Of a stretch of 64,000 nucleotides of DNA, positions 23,608-37,072 are shown in pieces. The stretch spans positions 1,302,001 through 1,366,000 of the forward strand of contig CM053329.1 of NCBI GenBank assembly GCA_028583605.1, given 5' to 3'. The DNA is from Dastarcus helophoroides. Lineage: Eukaryota; Arthropoda; Insecta; Coleoptera; Bothrideridae. The notes below the pieces were generated by a model. The model ran no database searches, was not told where the DNA came from, and saw nothing but the letters and a program-made list of their open reading frames with translations. Position numbers and translations under genes: made by a program. Within the stretch, counting starts at the first letter, position 1; each line of letters opens with the position of its first letter.

Positions 23608-24429
23608 CAGAGTGAGTAAAAAGTATGGAAAGGTGCTTATATTTTCTCAAATATTCGTTAGTTGTTTAATATAACCAATTTTTTTAAATGGCATGATATG
23701 TTTTCTTGCATATTTGGAGTGGCCGTTTATTTCTGGATACATCATATGAAATTTTAGTAGTGTTCCATAAGAAAAAATATTGATAAAACAATAATTAATT
23801 TTCGTAAAAATCACTTCACTTGATTAAACCTCCTTGACAGAGTTGTTGTCAAGTAGGTGTAGGTAATAATAGAAAAATGTCAGTGTGTAGGCTTATAAAT
23901 TTTAAATTTAAAAATTAACTCATTAAATATCTTACATAAAAACTTTTAATAAGGCAAAAATAAAATTATATAACCAACATTTTTCTACCCCACAGAAAAA
24001 ATCATATGAAATCAAATCGGGAGAGCGAGAGGGTCACTGCATGGAAAACCTTGCACACTTTTTTCACCGTAGTCCAACATCATTAATATTTTTATTTTAA
24101 TATTCATTCAATTCTACCGCAATAATATGTATTTGCTCATATAAAAAATGTCTGCGTTTTTTGATTTTTAAGTCTTGTTTCTTCATAGTCTTTTGAGTGC
24201 TTAAAGCGTTCAAATGACATTAACTTTTTCCATGACTACAAAGAAAAGCGTATCATGCCATTAAAACACCCCTATTGGTTGCCATAGTAATGAACTTTTT
24301 ATGTGTAAAGATATTGAATTTTGCAAGTTTACGAGAAAAAGAAACCTAAAAACTTTAGTTGAAATTTTTTTTAAAATAACGAATATTCCGGGACATAAAA
24401 GCACCCATCAATATTTTTTACTTGCTCTG
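23608..24429. mobile_element. TIR element
   Basis: The left end reads CAGAGTGAGTAAAAAGTATG and the right end on minus CAGAGCAAGTAAAAAATATT. Further matches include GGTGCTT, AATATTCGTTA and ATGGCATGATA in both arms. TA borders the left side; the right-side duplication is not clean. Confidence 0.6.
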
Positions 24430-25640
24430 ATATTTCAAGTTTAAACTGAAAATGTCAGTAAAAATGAGGATTAGCTATTAATCGAAATATCAGTTTTTTT
24501 TAAACTCCGTTATCAAGGTCGCAATTTTTACTTTTTTTTTAATTTCAACTGTAAACTGACAATTTTTTCATAAGTTTTTAAGCTTCTGGTCAAGAATTTA
24601 AAATTATAATATTGAGAATATTGGGCGTTTTTGATGCAGTTTTAACTTTTTGTAATAATTTGAAGTTTAAACCTTTAGCTTTCACGTTTTTCTTAAAATT
24701 TCTACTAAATTCAAAATTTTAATTCCTGTACATTTTGACTTTGTCAAAATTCAATGTTAATTTTGATTTATCGAACTTTTTCTTTAAATTTGATTCATCT
24801 TTTTTTATTTTGATTGTAATATCAATATTTTGATATTGTTGTTCAATTGTCTATCAATCTATCAAATGAGTTATAATATTGTTGGAGCCTATCAAGCATC
24901 ATTTAATATTCTAGAAAATCTTTAACTTGTAAAATAAAGTTGCAATGTAATTCATAGTTGATGAAGAATCTTTGAATATTTTTCTAATTTTTTTATATGT
25001 TCTTCTTTTTTTATGATTTTATCGCCCCCTTAATTTTACTAGAACTCTCCAATTGCTCTTAAGATAACTATTACCCTCCTAAAATGTAAGCCCCAAGGGA
25101 CAAAAAGTGATATCGACATTTGTATGTAAAACAAATTAAAAAAACAAACACTTTAAAAAGTACACTGAAAAAAAATGTAACATGTTGGTCGATTCAAACA
25201 ATGGGGAAAATGAATCGATATTAATATAATAAATAGTCCTGATCGACTATCTGACTCACAATCAGAGCCGCAGTTGCTAAAATTGGAAACTCGAGATTTA
25301 GACAGTAAGTTTTTTCAAGATAACATATATCTTGAAAAAAACCTACTGTCCTGGCAAACTGGCATAAATAAGGGGTAAAATGTAATTTTGAAATTAGTAT
25401 GGAACAAAGTTAATTTTATGAAAACAAGACGCATTTTACGACCCAAGCGAAGACAGCTAGTACTAGCAAAGTGTAATCGTGTTATGCCTTTGGAGCACTG
25501 CTAGTAGGATGCGGAAATAAAAATAGATTGCGAAGAACCACCTTTGCAAATAATGATAGGATGTAGTTATTGGGGAAAATTCCGTTCGGTAACGAATTCC
25601 ATAGTTTGGAAGTCTATAGAAATAAGAGACGCCATAGAGA
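24430..25640. other. Degenerate A/T repeat then unremarkable sequence
   Basis: The A/T-rich tract continues to about 24,830. The remainder has a short inverted repeat at about 25,302-25,350 (ACAGTAAGTTTTTTCAAGAT against ATCTTGAAAAAAACCTACTG) and no recognised gene. Confidence 0.4.
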
Positions 25641-26110
25641 GAAGTCTTCCTGAACTGAAAAGAAATTTGCTGTATCCGCCTATTTACCTTAAGAGTATTT
25701 TCTTTGGGGCGATCAGTATTTCCCAGTCACCAATCATTCACCTATGCTTCAGTGTTTTGAGGGACTTGGTTCAATTCATGTCTTTCTGGTTTTTCAATTG
25801 AATCCAAAAGAAGCAAAGTGTGTTTGGTGCTGAACTCCAAAACATGAGAATAGCATTCTAATGTCGGGCCAACTTGAGCTTTATAAAGAATGAGTAGCTG
25901 ATGAGATGTGAAATACTATTTAATTCGAAAAAGAATTCCCAGCTTCTAAAAGGCGGACTTAACAATGGTGCACACATGGTCGTTCTAAGAAAAGCTAGTG
26001 CTTGCATTCACTCCTAGTATCAACGGATTAGATCCCATAGGAAAGACTCTACCATCCATGAGAATGTTGATATTTTCTTAAAGAAAATAGCGACTTGGTG
26101 TTTGAGGCAT
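25641..26110 (-). pseudogene. Jockey-type non-LTR reverse transcriptase, decayed C-terminal part
   Basis: On the minus strand a mostly continuous frame reads, in order, DHVCTIVKSAF, KLGILFRIK, TSHQLLILYKAQVGPTLEC, HVLEFSTKHTLLLLDSIEK and PQNTEA. This is the order of the thumb and post-RT region in jockey-like elements (DHV..IAKSA.QKLGVLFR, then LYKAQIRPSLEYCSHIWG, then LLDSIQRRA). Two stop codons and lost residues show it is dead. A different frame just upstream gives SNPLILGVN, matching the expected LGV motif, so a frameshift separates the two parts. No functional domain survives. Confidence 0.6.
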
Positions 26111-27427
26111 TGAAATGAACCATATTTTTCTTTCTCCGTAGCAAAATGATCTCGAGATCCCGATCAATCATCTATATATGCTGTTCTCTTGGTATATCTA
26201 AACCAGCAATGGTTTGTCGGAGAAAAAGAATTACATCAGGCTACTATCATCTGCGTATGTTGGATTAGAAGCTAAGAAATTATGTTTGTGTGACAGAAAA
26301 CGATTTGGAATAGGAGACAAAACAGTTAATAATAAAGTTCTTTTTACAATATTTCTGTACATGCTTTATTACTCAAAGCAACGTAATATTCTAGAAAAAT
26401 TGAAATCAAAATAGCGACATATTGCAAAATGAACTAAACAATATTTTAAATTTCGTATTGATGATACTGTGGCATAAATGTTAAGACAGAATATAGAGAT
26501 TCAGCGAAAATAGAATATACATTTTGAGCCTCACTGCAGCCGTATATACTTTGCCTAAGTAGTTTGTTTGCAGACAACCACTCGAAGATAAGGGCAATCG
26601 TAAAAGTTTAAAACAAGTTTTCAACTGGGGCAGAAACAAGAACTTTCGGAACCGAAATGTGGATAATTCTTTCCCATCTAAATGGGAGTTACTTGGTGAA
26701 TTGCCTAGTCTGCACTTTATCACAGTTTTTAATTAAATGCCTGCGGTCTGATAATTTATCACAAAGAATTTAAAGGCAGCCCTATTTTAACTGGAAATGA
26801 AATTGCTACTTAATGACAACAAGCAGCATTTTGCTTAAACTAACTTTATTTTACAGAGCTTATAAATAATACAAAATTGATGAAGCGGAATTTATATATA
26901 AAGAAAATCACAGTTCCTGACTGTTTGTTTTGGAATAAAGCTAAACAACTTTTAACTTCGGTAAGCGGTATTAATGTTTTTGCCGCAGTCCTTTGTTTTA
27001 ATTTATGCGGGTATGAATTTCTTCGGGCTTTTGAGGCTCTAAATAAACTCTTGATTGCAATCTGTCAAATACAGTTTGTGCGTAAATTTAGATGATTTAC
27101 GAGCCGTTTGTACCAAACTCGTTAAAGCTTTATGTAATCATAAAAGATATGGGCGCCGAAAACCATTATGTGCAAAAATTATCGAAAACTGCCCCCAATA
27201 CTTTTTGCTTTCATAAAATTATACTACGGTTTTGTAGAAAGTTTAAATTACACGATATATAACAGCAACATTATGTTTATTTGTAGTATCAGGTGCATTT
27301 TTTCAACAAATATATTTCAAGGAAACGTTAAGTTATACTATAATAACGTTTTTTCTACAACAAACAATTAAATTAGTGACACATAATTGTTTGGACATTT
27401 AATAATTTTCAAACAAAAACTAATAAT
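26111..27427. other. No gene recognised
   Basis: Short open frames only (for example plus-strand frames near 26,877 and 27,168) with no motif or splice context. No element ends are visible. Confidence 0.4.
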
Positions 27428-27725
27428 TAATACGAAGTCACGTCCCCTTTCAAATTAATAACTACCTCGATCCGGTTAGGCATTGAGTTGATTACCGATG
27501 AACACATTTCTGGCTAAAATGTTCCCATATCTCAGTGAGTTTATTTCTTAGCTCAGATACGATTCGCTGTTGATCGTTTTTTAACTTTGGTTTCATCCTA
27601 TGCCATATATCTTCGATAATATGGAGTTCTGGATTGTTAGCAGGCCATGAAAGAACTTGTAGATTATTTCGTGCAAACCACCAGATATAGATTTGACTAT
27701 ATGGCAAGAGCAACTCTTGACAGTC
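27428..27725 (-). pseudogene. Tc1-like transposase, C-terminal fragment
   Basis: The minus strand encodes WFARNNLQVLSWPANNPELH followed by IIEDIW, the stretch around the last acidic residue of a DD34E transposase (usual form WPA.SPDLN.IENLW). After a frameshift it ends INSMPNRIEVVINLKGDVT then SY and a stop, the usual Tc1 C-terminus. The N-terminal DNA-binding region and the first two catalytic aspartates are absent. The fragment abuts a reverse transcriptase fragment, so it is a truncated relic. Confidence 0.65.
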
Positions 27726-27761
27726 GTTACCGAATAAAAATTTTCCAACCCTCTTGTACGG

Positions 27762-27935
27762 CTCAAAAATATTGCCTTGTAGAAAAGAGGCAGGTCACCA
27801 AGTTTTTTGAGAAAATCGGTCAAACTTTCGTCATCAATTAAGCGAATCGCTCTTCTTTGAATTGAATCCATAAGAGCCAAAGAATGCTTTAGAGCTCAAT
27901 TCCAAAATGAGAAGAGTATTTTAGTAAAATAATAA
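27762..27935 (-). pseudogene. Jockey-type reverse transcriptase, C-terminal fragment
   Basis: The minus strand reads ALKHSLALMDSIQRRAIRLI then DDESLTDFLKKLGDLPLFYK. This matches the post-RT region of jockey-like elements (AP..SL.LLDSIQRRAIRLI.D..LT..L..L...LSLFY). It ends abruptly next to the Tc1 fragment and shares no junction repeat with it. It is a diverged relative of the fragments at 25,641-26,110 and 58,580-59,022. Confidence 0.6.
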
Positions 27936-28023
27936 GGATTCATTTTAACGTTATTGTGAAAAAATCACAATTAAATTCGAAATTTAAAGAAACAATTTTA
28001 TTTTGAAACTAAATGGTAATATA

Positions 28024-29094
28024 CAGGGTGATTCAGTTATAATGGTATTAATTTTAACTAGGTGTTCAGAGGGCTTAATAAAGACAGAAAATCAAAAAAA
28101 AAATTTTTTACTCGACTTTTTAAAATAGACTAAAATCAACCCATTGACCACCAAAAGCCCGATGCTACTGACCACATTAAATGCTTTACGGCAACAGATG
28201 TTTATCACGTTATCATCCACTTATCAGCTGCAATAATAAGCCGGACTGACGAGGGCGAAACATCGCTAATTAAAGGGCAACAAATCTCTATTAGTTATTT
28301 TGACGAATAAGTATTTTTATTTTCATACACTTAAAACTTTTTACATTTTTTTGTTTCGTTAATCAATCAGTCTGATGAAACGTAAAACGAAAATTCAAAA
28401 AATAAACCAACGCAAACGACTCAAACTAAAATATTAATTCTACAAAATAAATAACGATAGGACGCACTGGCTTATTTAATTTTAAAGCATATTAACGTTG
28501 GTTAGCAGTTAGATTGTTGTTTATAAAAAATATGTCAACGATAGCCCACAGTCAGAATAGGCCGAGTGTACTCACATTTATGCTCGAGTGCCTATTTTCT
28601 GAACTATTTTTGACCTGTCGGGCGCATAACTAAACATGATTTAAAAAATTTCCATCGCATCACAAAGGGTCACAAAAAATAAAACAACAGAAAATAACTC
28701 CCGAGTATTAACCACTTTTAACACTTGCATCCGAAACAACGAAATTAATTCATTACTCGCAGCATTCATATCAACGTTTACATCCATCTCACGATTTTTT
28801 TATTTTCGTGTAACTTTCTTCTGCAACTCGTTGTCACCCAATTTTCATAACCTAGCAATGTTTTGTTTAATTGATTCACCCAATTGCGCAGCTGTAAATT
28901 CTTCTTCTTTCTATTTATCTCGGCCTTGGAGCTTTGGAGTCAGTGACAGCTCAAAAAGAGGTTTAAATTATGATTTTAAAATATTTTTTTCAGTGTAATT
29001 ATATCTGAAAAAAATTTTTAATCACGTATTCGTATTATACTTTTTGTTTTTCATCTTTCCTTAAAATTAATGCCATTATGACTGAATCACTCTG
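28024..29094. mobile_element. TA-flanked TIR element
   Basis: The left end CAGGGTGATTCAGTTATAAT and the right end on minus CAGAGTGATTCAGTCATAAT are bordered by TA on both sides. The inverted match covers about 100 bp at each end. The 1.07-kb interior has no transposase frame. Confidence 0.75.
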
Positions 29095-30105
29095 TACATG
29101 TATATTCCACATTAATTTCAACCTTTTACGAAATTGGGAAATTTCAAGTTTAAAATGTAAAGATTTGCCAAAAATAAGAAGAAATTTTAAATTCCAATGT
29201 TATAGATTTTATAATTAAAAGGTGAATAGGACCCTAATTGCATACAACAGTAGTTGGTTATGGTTTGCACTATATTCGGGAAATGCAAAAAACACCATTT
29301 TTCGCCATAAAAATGATTATAGTGTATCTAGGTTAATTTTGCACTAAATCAAGTTTTAATATAGCTTTTTGGGTAGAGAAGGGTTTTTCCTAGACGATAA
29401 TAACATTTGCTACGTTTTTAAATTGCGTCTAATTCTCAAAGTCGTCATTGACAAACGACTATCAATCTAAATGAATGTCTGTTACCACCCTACAGGTCGC
29501 AATTCTTAAGTAATATTTGCCGTTCTTATTTCTACTGTTTCGGAATTCCTCATAATGAAACCCTACTGATTTTGGAAGTGGTTGGTCAAATAGTTTACAT
29601 TTTATTAAAGAAAGCGTAGTTTATTATAGAAAGGTCAAACTCGGGAAACTCATGTTCTTACAACTTTTTATGGTATACATATACGTCGAGTTTCTCTTAA
29701 GTTAGTGTAAAAGGTGAGACCTAATTCGCTTTTATTTTCAAAAAAATGTAATTTTTATGTTATAGAAGTTGTGTTGTTCAAACGGCAACAAAGTTGTGAC
29801 AAGCATGTCAAAGGTGACACGTCAAATTTATCTATTCAGCCCATTCGCTCAAGAGAAATTAACCAGTGTTCAAAGTCAGTTAACTAACAACTACACTGTG
29901 GAATAGCAATTTTGTTGTCTTAGATCCAATTTTTAGCCTTTGACTCCAAAACTCACGATTTCTGTCTGTCACGTCAACTTTTTAATCTACAGGGTACCCT
30001 CTCCTTGCCTCAAGTCATACAAAATGCGCATATAAAGGAAAATGGAGGTAAAAGATACCAAATATACTGTTCATAAATAACAGTTTTGTTAATTCAAAGA
30101 CTATA
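29095..30105. other. No gene recognised
   Basis: Ordinary AT-rich sequence between two TIR elements; no open frame or repeat was recognised. Confidence 0.4.
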
Positions 30106-31430
30106 CAGGCTAGACCATAAATAATGGTACACAGAACAAATGGTGAATTTTTCGAATAAAAATAATGTGATTTAGCTACATTTACCTTATACCAAAAGTT
30201 GATATTAATAGAGATACAGGGTGTCAAAGTTGAACAAAAAATTTCGATTTTTTCGTTTAACTATGGAATGAATTGTAATATAGGCACGAAACTTGGCACA
30301 GGGGGGTTTCTTAAGACGACAAACTCTAATTTACTAACATATTACCAATAGCTGATAGGGGGTGCTACCTGCGCTATCCTGCATAATTCTAAATCATTAT
30401 AACTTTTTTGTGCACCCACGTGTATTAATTTTAAATGGGTTAGTTTATTTCCCCTATCTTTTATGTAAAAAATATGTATTTTCTAAAAGTTGATACGAGC
30501 AACCGTTTCCAAGATATTTACTTTAAAACTTGATGTGCCTTGGTTTTAAATTACTAAGATATTAAATTTTCGAAGTAGGCTTGAAAAAAAAGTAATCATA
30601 GGATAGCTTTGAAAGTTATTTATATCAAATATTACTTTGCTAATAATATTACTACCTACATTTTGAAATTCTCAATAAAGAATATCCAAAAAATTAAGAC
30701 GTAATTTATTTTGTAACATGAGATGTGAGATATGATGTCTGAGTCCGCACAAGAAAATTGTAATAGTCTGGGTGGTCAAAGCAGATATTTGGAGATGAAT
30801 TTTAATAAAAGACAGCCAGATTTTTTATTGTTTACAATCCCTTTAAATGAAAAAAATCATTTCCCACATACTTATTTTTGAAAATAAATTTTGTTTTGGT
30901 ATTTTATTTAAATTTGCTTTAGAAATTTAAAAATTATGTGTAATAATAATGTCAGTAGAGTAATATTTGATATAAACTATCTTAGAGTCAGTTTTATTAC
31001 TTTTATTTTGAAACCTACTGCGAAAAATTCACATTTACATAACTTAAAATAAACGTACTGCAAATTTTGAAGGCAAATATGTAACTTAAAAACGGTTGCT
31101 TGTATCAACATTTAGAAAGTATACCTTTTTTACGTAAAAAACGTAGGTAAATAAAAATATCTATTTAAAATAAGTGTACATGAAGGCACAAAAAAGTTAT
31201 GATGCTTTAGAACAATACAAGGTAGCGCAGGTGGCGCCCCCTATGAATTACTGGCAATCTGTTAGCAAATTAGAATTTCTTGACCAAAGAAACCCCCTGT
31301 GCCAAATTTCTTTTCTATAGTGAAATGTGTTTATCAGTTATGCGAAAAAAATCACAATTTTTTTTCCAACTTTGACACACTGTATCTCTGTTAATATCAA
31401 CTTTTGGTATAAGGTAAATGCGGCTAACAA
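30106..31430. mobile_element. Foldback element, second copy of the 12,917-14,308 family
   Basis: The left end CAGGCTAGACCATAAATAAT is preceded by TA. The complementary right arm is cut off at about 31,428, inside the terminal repeat, where the next element begins. The interior matches the 12.9-14.3 kb element throughout (for example the GTCTGAGTCCGCACAAGAAA centre). No coding content. Confidence 0.7.
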
Positions 31431-34400
31431 GGAAAGTACTCGAGGTGTACCCCACTAATTTTTTTCATTTTGTGATATGTTATTGTGCATAACAAAATAT
31501 TGGACACGTATTTTTTTAGATGCTAACTCGGCGATTTAAGTGGTGAAACCAGCCCTTAAAGTTAACCCCAAAAAACAGTTGTTCTTTAATAACTCAAGAA
31601 TTAATTAGAATCTTTTGATCAAACAAACGCTCTGTTATTTCTCATAAAAAAGCGCTCCTAAAAACATATTAGTTATGTTAAAAAGTTACAACCCCTAATT
31701 TTTATGGGGGTAAGTTTCATTTTCTTTCTTAAATATCAACTTTTGAACAACTGAATTTTATCAAATTTAACAACTTTATTAAGAAAACTAAAAAATAAAA
31801 TTGACCTGTCCCGGGGTTTTGCAAATAAAATCCTTGAAAGGGGTGATTTACCCCTTGAGTTAATTTTTTGTTTGTACAGTGATATGGCAAATAAAACACA
31901 ACATATGTTTTCAATTTTATTTCTATAATGATTATTTTGACATATATTTTGCATTAAAAGTGAAATAACGTAACACCCCTATTTTTAAGACCCTTGGAGA
32001 ACCCCATGGATTTGTTCATTATTAGATTGCGAAATATTTCATCAAAATATTGTATCAACAATTTTTTAGATGCTAAATTTGTGATTTAGGTGGTGAACTC
32101 CCCACCCCTAATGATAACCCCCAAAAACAGTTTTTCTTTAATATCTCAAGAATAAATTGGAATTTTTCGGTAAAACCATTGTTAATTTATTTCCTATAAG
32201 AATGTGCTTCTAATAACGTATCAGTTATGCCAAAGGGTTGCAACCCCTAATTTGTATAGGAGTGGGTTTACTTTTTTCTTCTATACCAACTTTTAAATCT
32301 TTGAATTTTACAGAATTTGGCAATATCATTAAGAAAATTAAAAAATAAAATTGACCTGTCTCGGGATTTTACAAAAAAAAAAAGCATTGGAAAGGGTGAT
32401 TTACCCCTAGAGTCATTTTTTTTTGTAGAATGATATGAATAATTAAACAAACATATGGTTTTCATTTTATTGCTACAATACTTTTTCTGACATGTAATTT
32501 GTATTAAAAGTGAAATAATATAAAACTCTTTACCTTTATGAGGGTTGGCGATGGGATTGATCATTATAAGATGCGGCGTAAAACATTCATTTTTTCACCT
32601 TCTACTTATTTTATGTCGATATTTTAACAATATAATATGTCAACAACTGAGTTTTAATTTGAAAATACTTATTGTTTAGGGTTTCACCCCTAAAATTTAT
32701 ATTTTCGCTTGAATGGAAAGAAATGTTCTTTACTGAACAAAGTCTCGAAACATTATATTGTGCTGAAAAAAAATCTACATTTACCGATCATTTTAGTCAA
32801 TACAGCAATATTATTAAGAAAATTAAAAACCAAAGTTGACCTCTTTCGGTTTTATAAAAAAAACCCGTCCGAAGGGGTGATTTACCCCAAGAGTTAATTT
32901 TTTATTTGCAGTAATATAGAAAATTAAATGGCAACATATATTTTTAATGTTATTGTTGAAACATTTATTGTGACATACATTTTGCATTAGAGTTAATCAT
33001 TATTAAATTATGCCTAAATTATTTTTATTGTATTTTTGTATACTTTAGTGTAATGTATCATTTTTCCAGATATGTGCAAAAGAGGCTCTTTTTCTTCTTT
33101 CTTCTTGATGGATATTTCTTCACTTGCCTAAAGGAAAAAGAATCATTAATTATGACACAAAATCTATTAGAAAAGACAAATGTGACACATTTGTGGCACA
33201 TATGCATAGGTTAAAATATGTTTTTATGGATTTTTAATAATTTAAAAACGTTTAAATTTTATTTTCTTGACGAATATTAGCAAAATTCAAAAAAGCCCAA
33301 GTCTGCTGAATAGAGAATTAAAAACCATTTTAAATGAGGTATCACACGCATCCTTGTTCAATTTAAAAAGTTTAAAGGGGTAACTCTAACTCCAGGTGGG
33401 TTGAAGGGAGAAGAATATAATTATGCCTTAAAGAGTCATTTGATAATCTCAAATTTCGTAGGTAATGAATTTACTTGCGTTACTTTTGGACCTTACGTTA
33501 TGTATTTAATCCAAAACTGGAAGAGATCAACTTTGGTTTTTAATTTTCTTAATAATACTGCTACATTGACTGAAATGATCGGCAAATGTAGATTTTTTCT
33601 GCACAATATAATGTTTTGAGACAGTAAATAATATTTCTTTACATTCAAGCGAAAATAGAAATTTTAGGGGTGAGACTCTAAACAATAAGTATTTTCAAAT
33701 TAAAACTTAATTGTTGGCATATTATATTCATGAAATATCGACATAAAATAAGTAGAAGGTGAAAAAATGAATGCTTTGACTCGCAATCTGGTAATGCCCC
33801 ATCCCATCGCCAACCCTTATAAAAGTAAAAGTTTAATATTATTTCACTTTTACTGCAAAATATATATCAGAAAAAGTATTACGGCAATAAAATTAAAACC
33901 ATATGTTGTGTTTAATTGTTCATATCATTCTACAGAAAAAAATGACTCTAGGGGTAAATCACCGTGTCCCATGTTTTTTTTTTGTAAAATCTCGAGACAA
34001 ATCAATTTTATTATTTAATTTTCTTAGTGACATTGCCAAATTCCATAAAATTCAAAGGTTTAAAAGTTGGTATAAAAGAAAAAAATTAAACCCACCCCGA
34101 TACAAATTAGGAGTTGCAACCCTTTGGCATGACTGATACGTTTTTAGAAGCACATTCTTATGGAAAACTTAACAATGGTTTTACCGAAAAATTCCAATTT
34201 ATTCTTAAGATATTAAAGAAAAACTGTTTTTGAGGGTTATCTTTAGGAGTTATCACCACCTAAGTCACAAATTTAGCACCTAAAAAAATTGTTGATACAT
34301 TATTTTGATGAAATATCAATATATAATAAGACAAAGGTGAAAAAATAAATGTTTTGATTCGCAATCTAATAATGAACAAATCCATGGAGTTCTCCAAGGG

Positions 34401-34774
34401 TCATAAAAATAGGGGTGTTACGTTATTTCACTGTTAACGCAAAATATATGTCAAAATAATCATTATAGAAATAAAATTGAAAACATATGTTGTGTTTTAC
34501 TTTCCATATCCCTGTACAGAAAAAAAAATAACTCAAGGAGTAAATCACCCCTTTCAAGGATTTTTTTTGCAAAATCCTAAGACAGGTCAATTTAATTTTT
34601 TGTTTTCTTAATAAAATTGTTATATTTGATAAAATTCAGTTGTTCAAAAGTTGATATATAAGAAAAAAAATGAAACTGAACCCCATAAAAATTAGGGGTT
34701 GCAACTTTTTAACATAACCAATATGTTTTAAGGAGCGCCTTTTTATGAGAAATAACAGAACGTTTGTTTCATGT
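31431..34774. mobile_element. Large foldback with arms made of tandem ~0.5-kb units
   Basis: The left arm has three diverged head-to-tail units. The word AAGAAAA(C/T)TAAAAA recurs at 31,781, 32,331 and 32,816, each time followed by TTGACCT and then GGGGTGATTTACCCC or a variant. The right arm repeats the same units in inverse order and orientation (matching words near 33,539, 34,017 and 34,602). The arms match over about 31,617-32,855 and 33,515-34,774, with a spacer of about 660 bp. The segment 31,431-31,616 has no partner on the right. Long terminal inverted repeats made of tandem subrepeats are typical of Foldback/Galileo-type transposons. No transposase is visible. Confidence 0.65.
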
Positions 34775-36860
34775 ATGGACATTGTCGTCTCCAACAATAG
34801 TAAACCTCATTGTATATTCACCTTTGCATCTCATCTACCTTGATGCTGCGCCTCCATGACGTCAAATCTTGGTGAAATCACTCACCCTGCCCATCACTGG
34901 AGCAAAATTTTTTAGTAAGTTAGCAAGATACCTACGTAAAAAATCCAATTTGATACTCATGTTGCAACTGACATTTTGAAACTTCATAAGAGTTGCTGGA
35001 AAATTTCGATGTAATTCTGAGCTCGTGTATTGGCAATAAAGTTTTTGATAATGCTTTTAAATTCCAACAAATCTTTCTTTTTAAATTCTGTCTTTCTGTC
35101 TTTCGGTCCTTCTGTCGCGATGAAAACAAACACACTGACCTTTATCTTTTCAATGGACAGTCTCGGAAATGCCACAATGGATACTTGGAACAAATTGCTT
35201 TACGAGGCCCTGTTTAATATACAGGTAAGGAAATATAACGCTTTTTTCTGTCAAGAAGTTGCTAGTGCAAAATGCTTTAAACAATAGATTTCGTTTCACA
35301 TTTTGATGGTCAATTTCACTGCTCCCAATGCTTTTCATATATGGGATCATATGAGATCTGTTATTCCATATACACAAAAAATAGGTTTACTTAGTATATC
35401 CGCTTTATTGGCCACAAGGAAAACGCAGGAAGGTCAATGCAGATGATCCATTGGTGCATATAACATTGCGACAAATTAGTGACTTTATATTGTTCACGCA
35501 AATAATCTGAGTGATCTATTAGAAATTGCCTCAATAAATTTCCCTTGTTAATTAGAACCCACTTCAATTTTTGCTTTGAGTTATCTACACCTATTTAAGG
35601 TGTAGAGAAAGAACTAGACGTGATAGAAGAAAATTAATTGCAATTTTGAAATCAGCATGCCTATTTAACCCTAAAGCAGCTCAATAACCGAACTCAACAG
35701 AAATTATGTTACAAATTGTTCCCTTGTGCTATTTACAAACTACACAACCATGAATGTGAGAAATGTAGTACTTGGTATATTTATCATAGAAATAGAAGCT
35801 ACACAAATTAAGCATTGACTTTTAGCTGACAATTTTGTCCTTAAATCCTCACAGTAAGTTTACTAAACAAGATGTTTATTACTAAACAAAACAACGTAAC
35901 TGGTCATATGAGAATTGCAATGTGCTAGAAATAGTTTTAGAGACAAACGTAGATCTTTATGCGTTGAACTTGAAAGCGAACTTTACTTTTCTGCGAAAAT
36001 TTAATTGTTAGCTCTAACTCCAATTCCCGCGGTGTGCACTTTTGGTTTTACTAAAGATTTTGTCCTTTTTCTCAAACAAACCGTTGGTAAGAGATCAGAA
36101 AAAACATATATCTAAGAAATAACATGTAATAGAAATGCAGACAATATTTGCATGGACAAAGTAAATCCTTCTTATGAGCTTTAACGTTTCTGTTCTACCA
36201 AATAGAGTTTCACCTAAACTTAAAAGGTGACCCTCTGAAAACTCAGGCGTGTAGTATCTAGGCTGCAACATTTATTAGATTTAAAGTTCGGGATCTAAGA
36301 ACCGTTTTCAATCTTATTAGGTCACATCAGTTTGGTATACTCATCCCAAACTAGAAGCGTCTCAAATATAATAGGCGGTAATACGATGATGCAAAGAAGC
36401 AATCCCTACCCAACGCCACCTATCAAGCATACGAAACAGTCAATATGCTCGGGCACCGTCAGAAGTAGAACACATTTTAAACTGAAATCGTGCAGCTCTT
36501 TATCACTCGTAACTTTTGATTTTATTTATTGGATAAACAAAAGAGCTCAAAAGTTCTTTCTTCATTCTTCTGAAACTTTTTCCAATTTTTGATAAGCTCT
36601 TGCCAGGCGGATTCAAAAACCAAATTCTTAGTTTTTCCTTTGAATTAGAATTTTACATTTCGCCGCCCAATTTATGAATCGCCAATAGTTTTATGTATAA
36701 AAAACAGGTAATGATGACTAAATCACATGGCCATTAATTTATTACTTAAGTATGTATTTACAGTGCTCACAGTGATGCTTAACTCATAAGGGTAAACTAT
36801 TTAAACAAATATCTTTAAAGTATTTATGATTACTAAGTTTTGGTGGAACGGACTTGTCCT
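34775..36860. other. No gene recognised
   Basis: Several overlapping short frames on both strands at 34,930-35,380, none with a recognisable product. No element ends were found. Confidence 0.4.
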
Positions 36861-36887
36861 TAGTTATCTTCAAAAATTGATATATAA

Positions 36888-37072
36888 AACTTCTCCCTTG
36901 AAGCCAAGAAAGATTAAAATATACAACAAAAATTACTCTAACGCGTACCAATACCTAAGCTATCATCTACAGAGAGACAGCGACCAGTACATACAGAAGA
37001 TGACGTCTTGGCCATCGAAACGTGTTAGAGCAACTTTTGTTGTATTTTTTTAACTTTCTTGATCTCAGGGGA
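36888..37072 (+). repeat. PLE-type tail hairpin
   Basis: An inverted repeat pairs GAAGCCAAGAAAGATTAAAA/ACAACAAAAATTACTCTAAC with GTTAGAGCAACTTTTGTTGT and the AACTTTCTTGATCTC end. It contains the motif AGAAGAT...CCATCGAAACG (about 36,996-37,022). The downstream words TTAGAGCA and TTTGTTGTATTTT match the tail after the PLE GIY-YIG pseudogene at 41.15-41.36 kb on the minus strand, so this is taken as an isolated tail of that family. Confidence 0.5.

Noticed and set aside
28240..28265. CTGACGA followed by GGGCGAAAC, resembling a hammerhead core
   Set aside because: Only four bases separate the two core segments, so no stem II can form.
28372..28396. CTGATGA...CGAAAA, resembling a hammerhead core
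   Set aside because: Stem II would have two pairs at most and no stem I partner was found.
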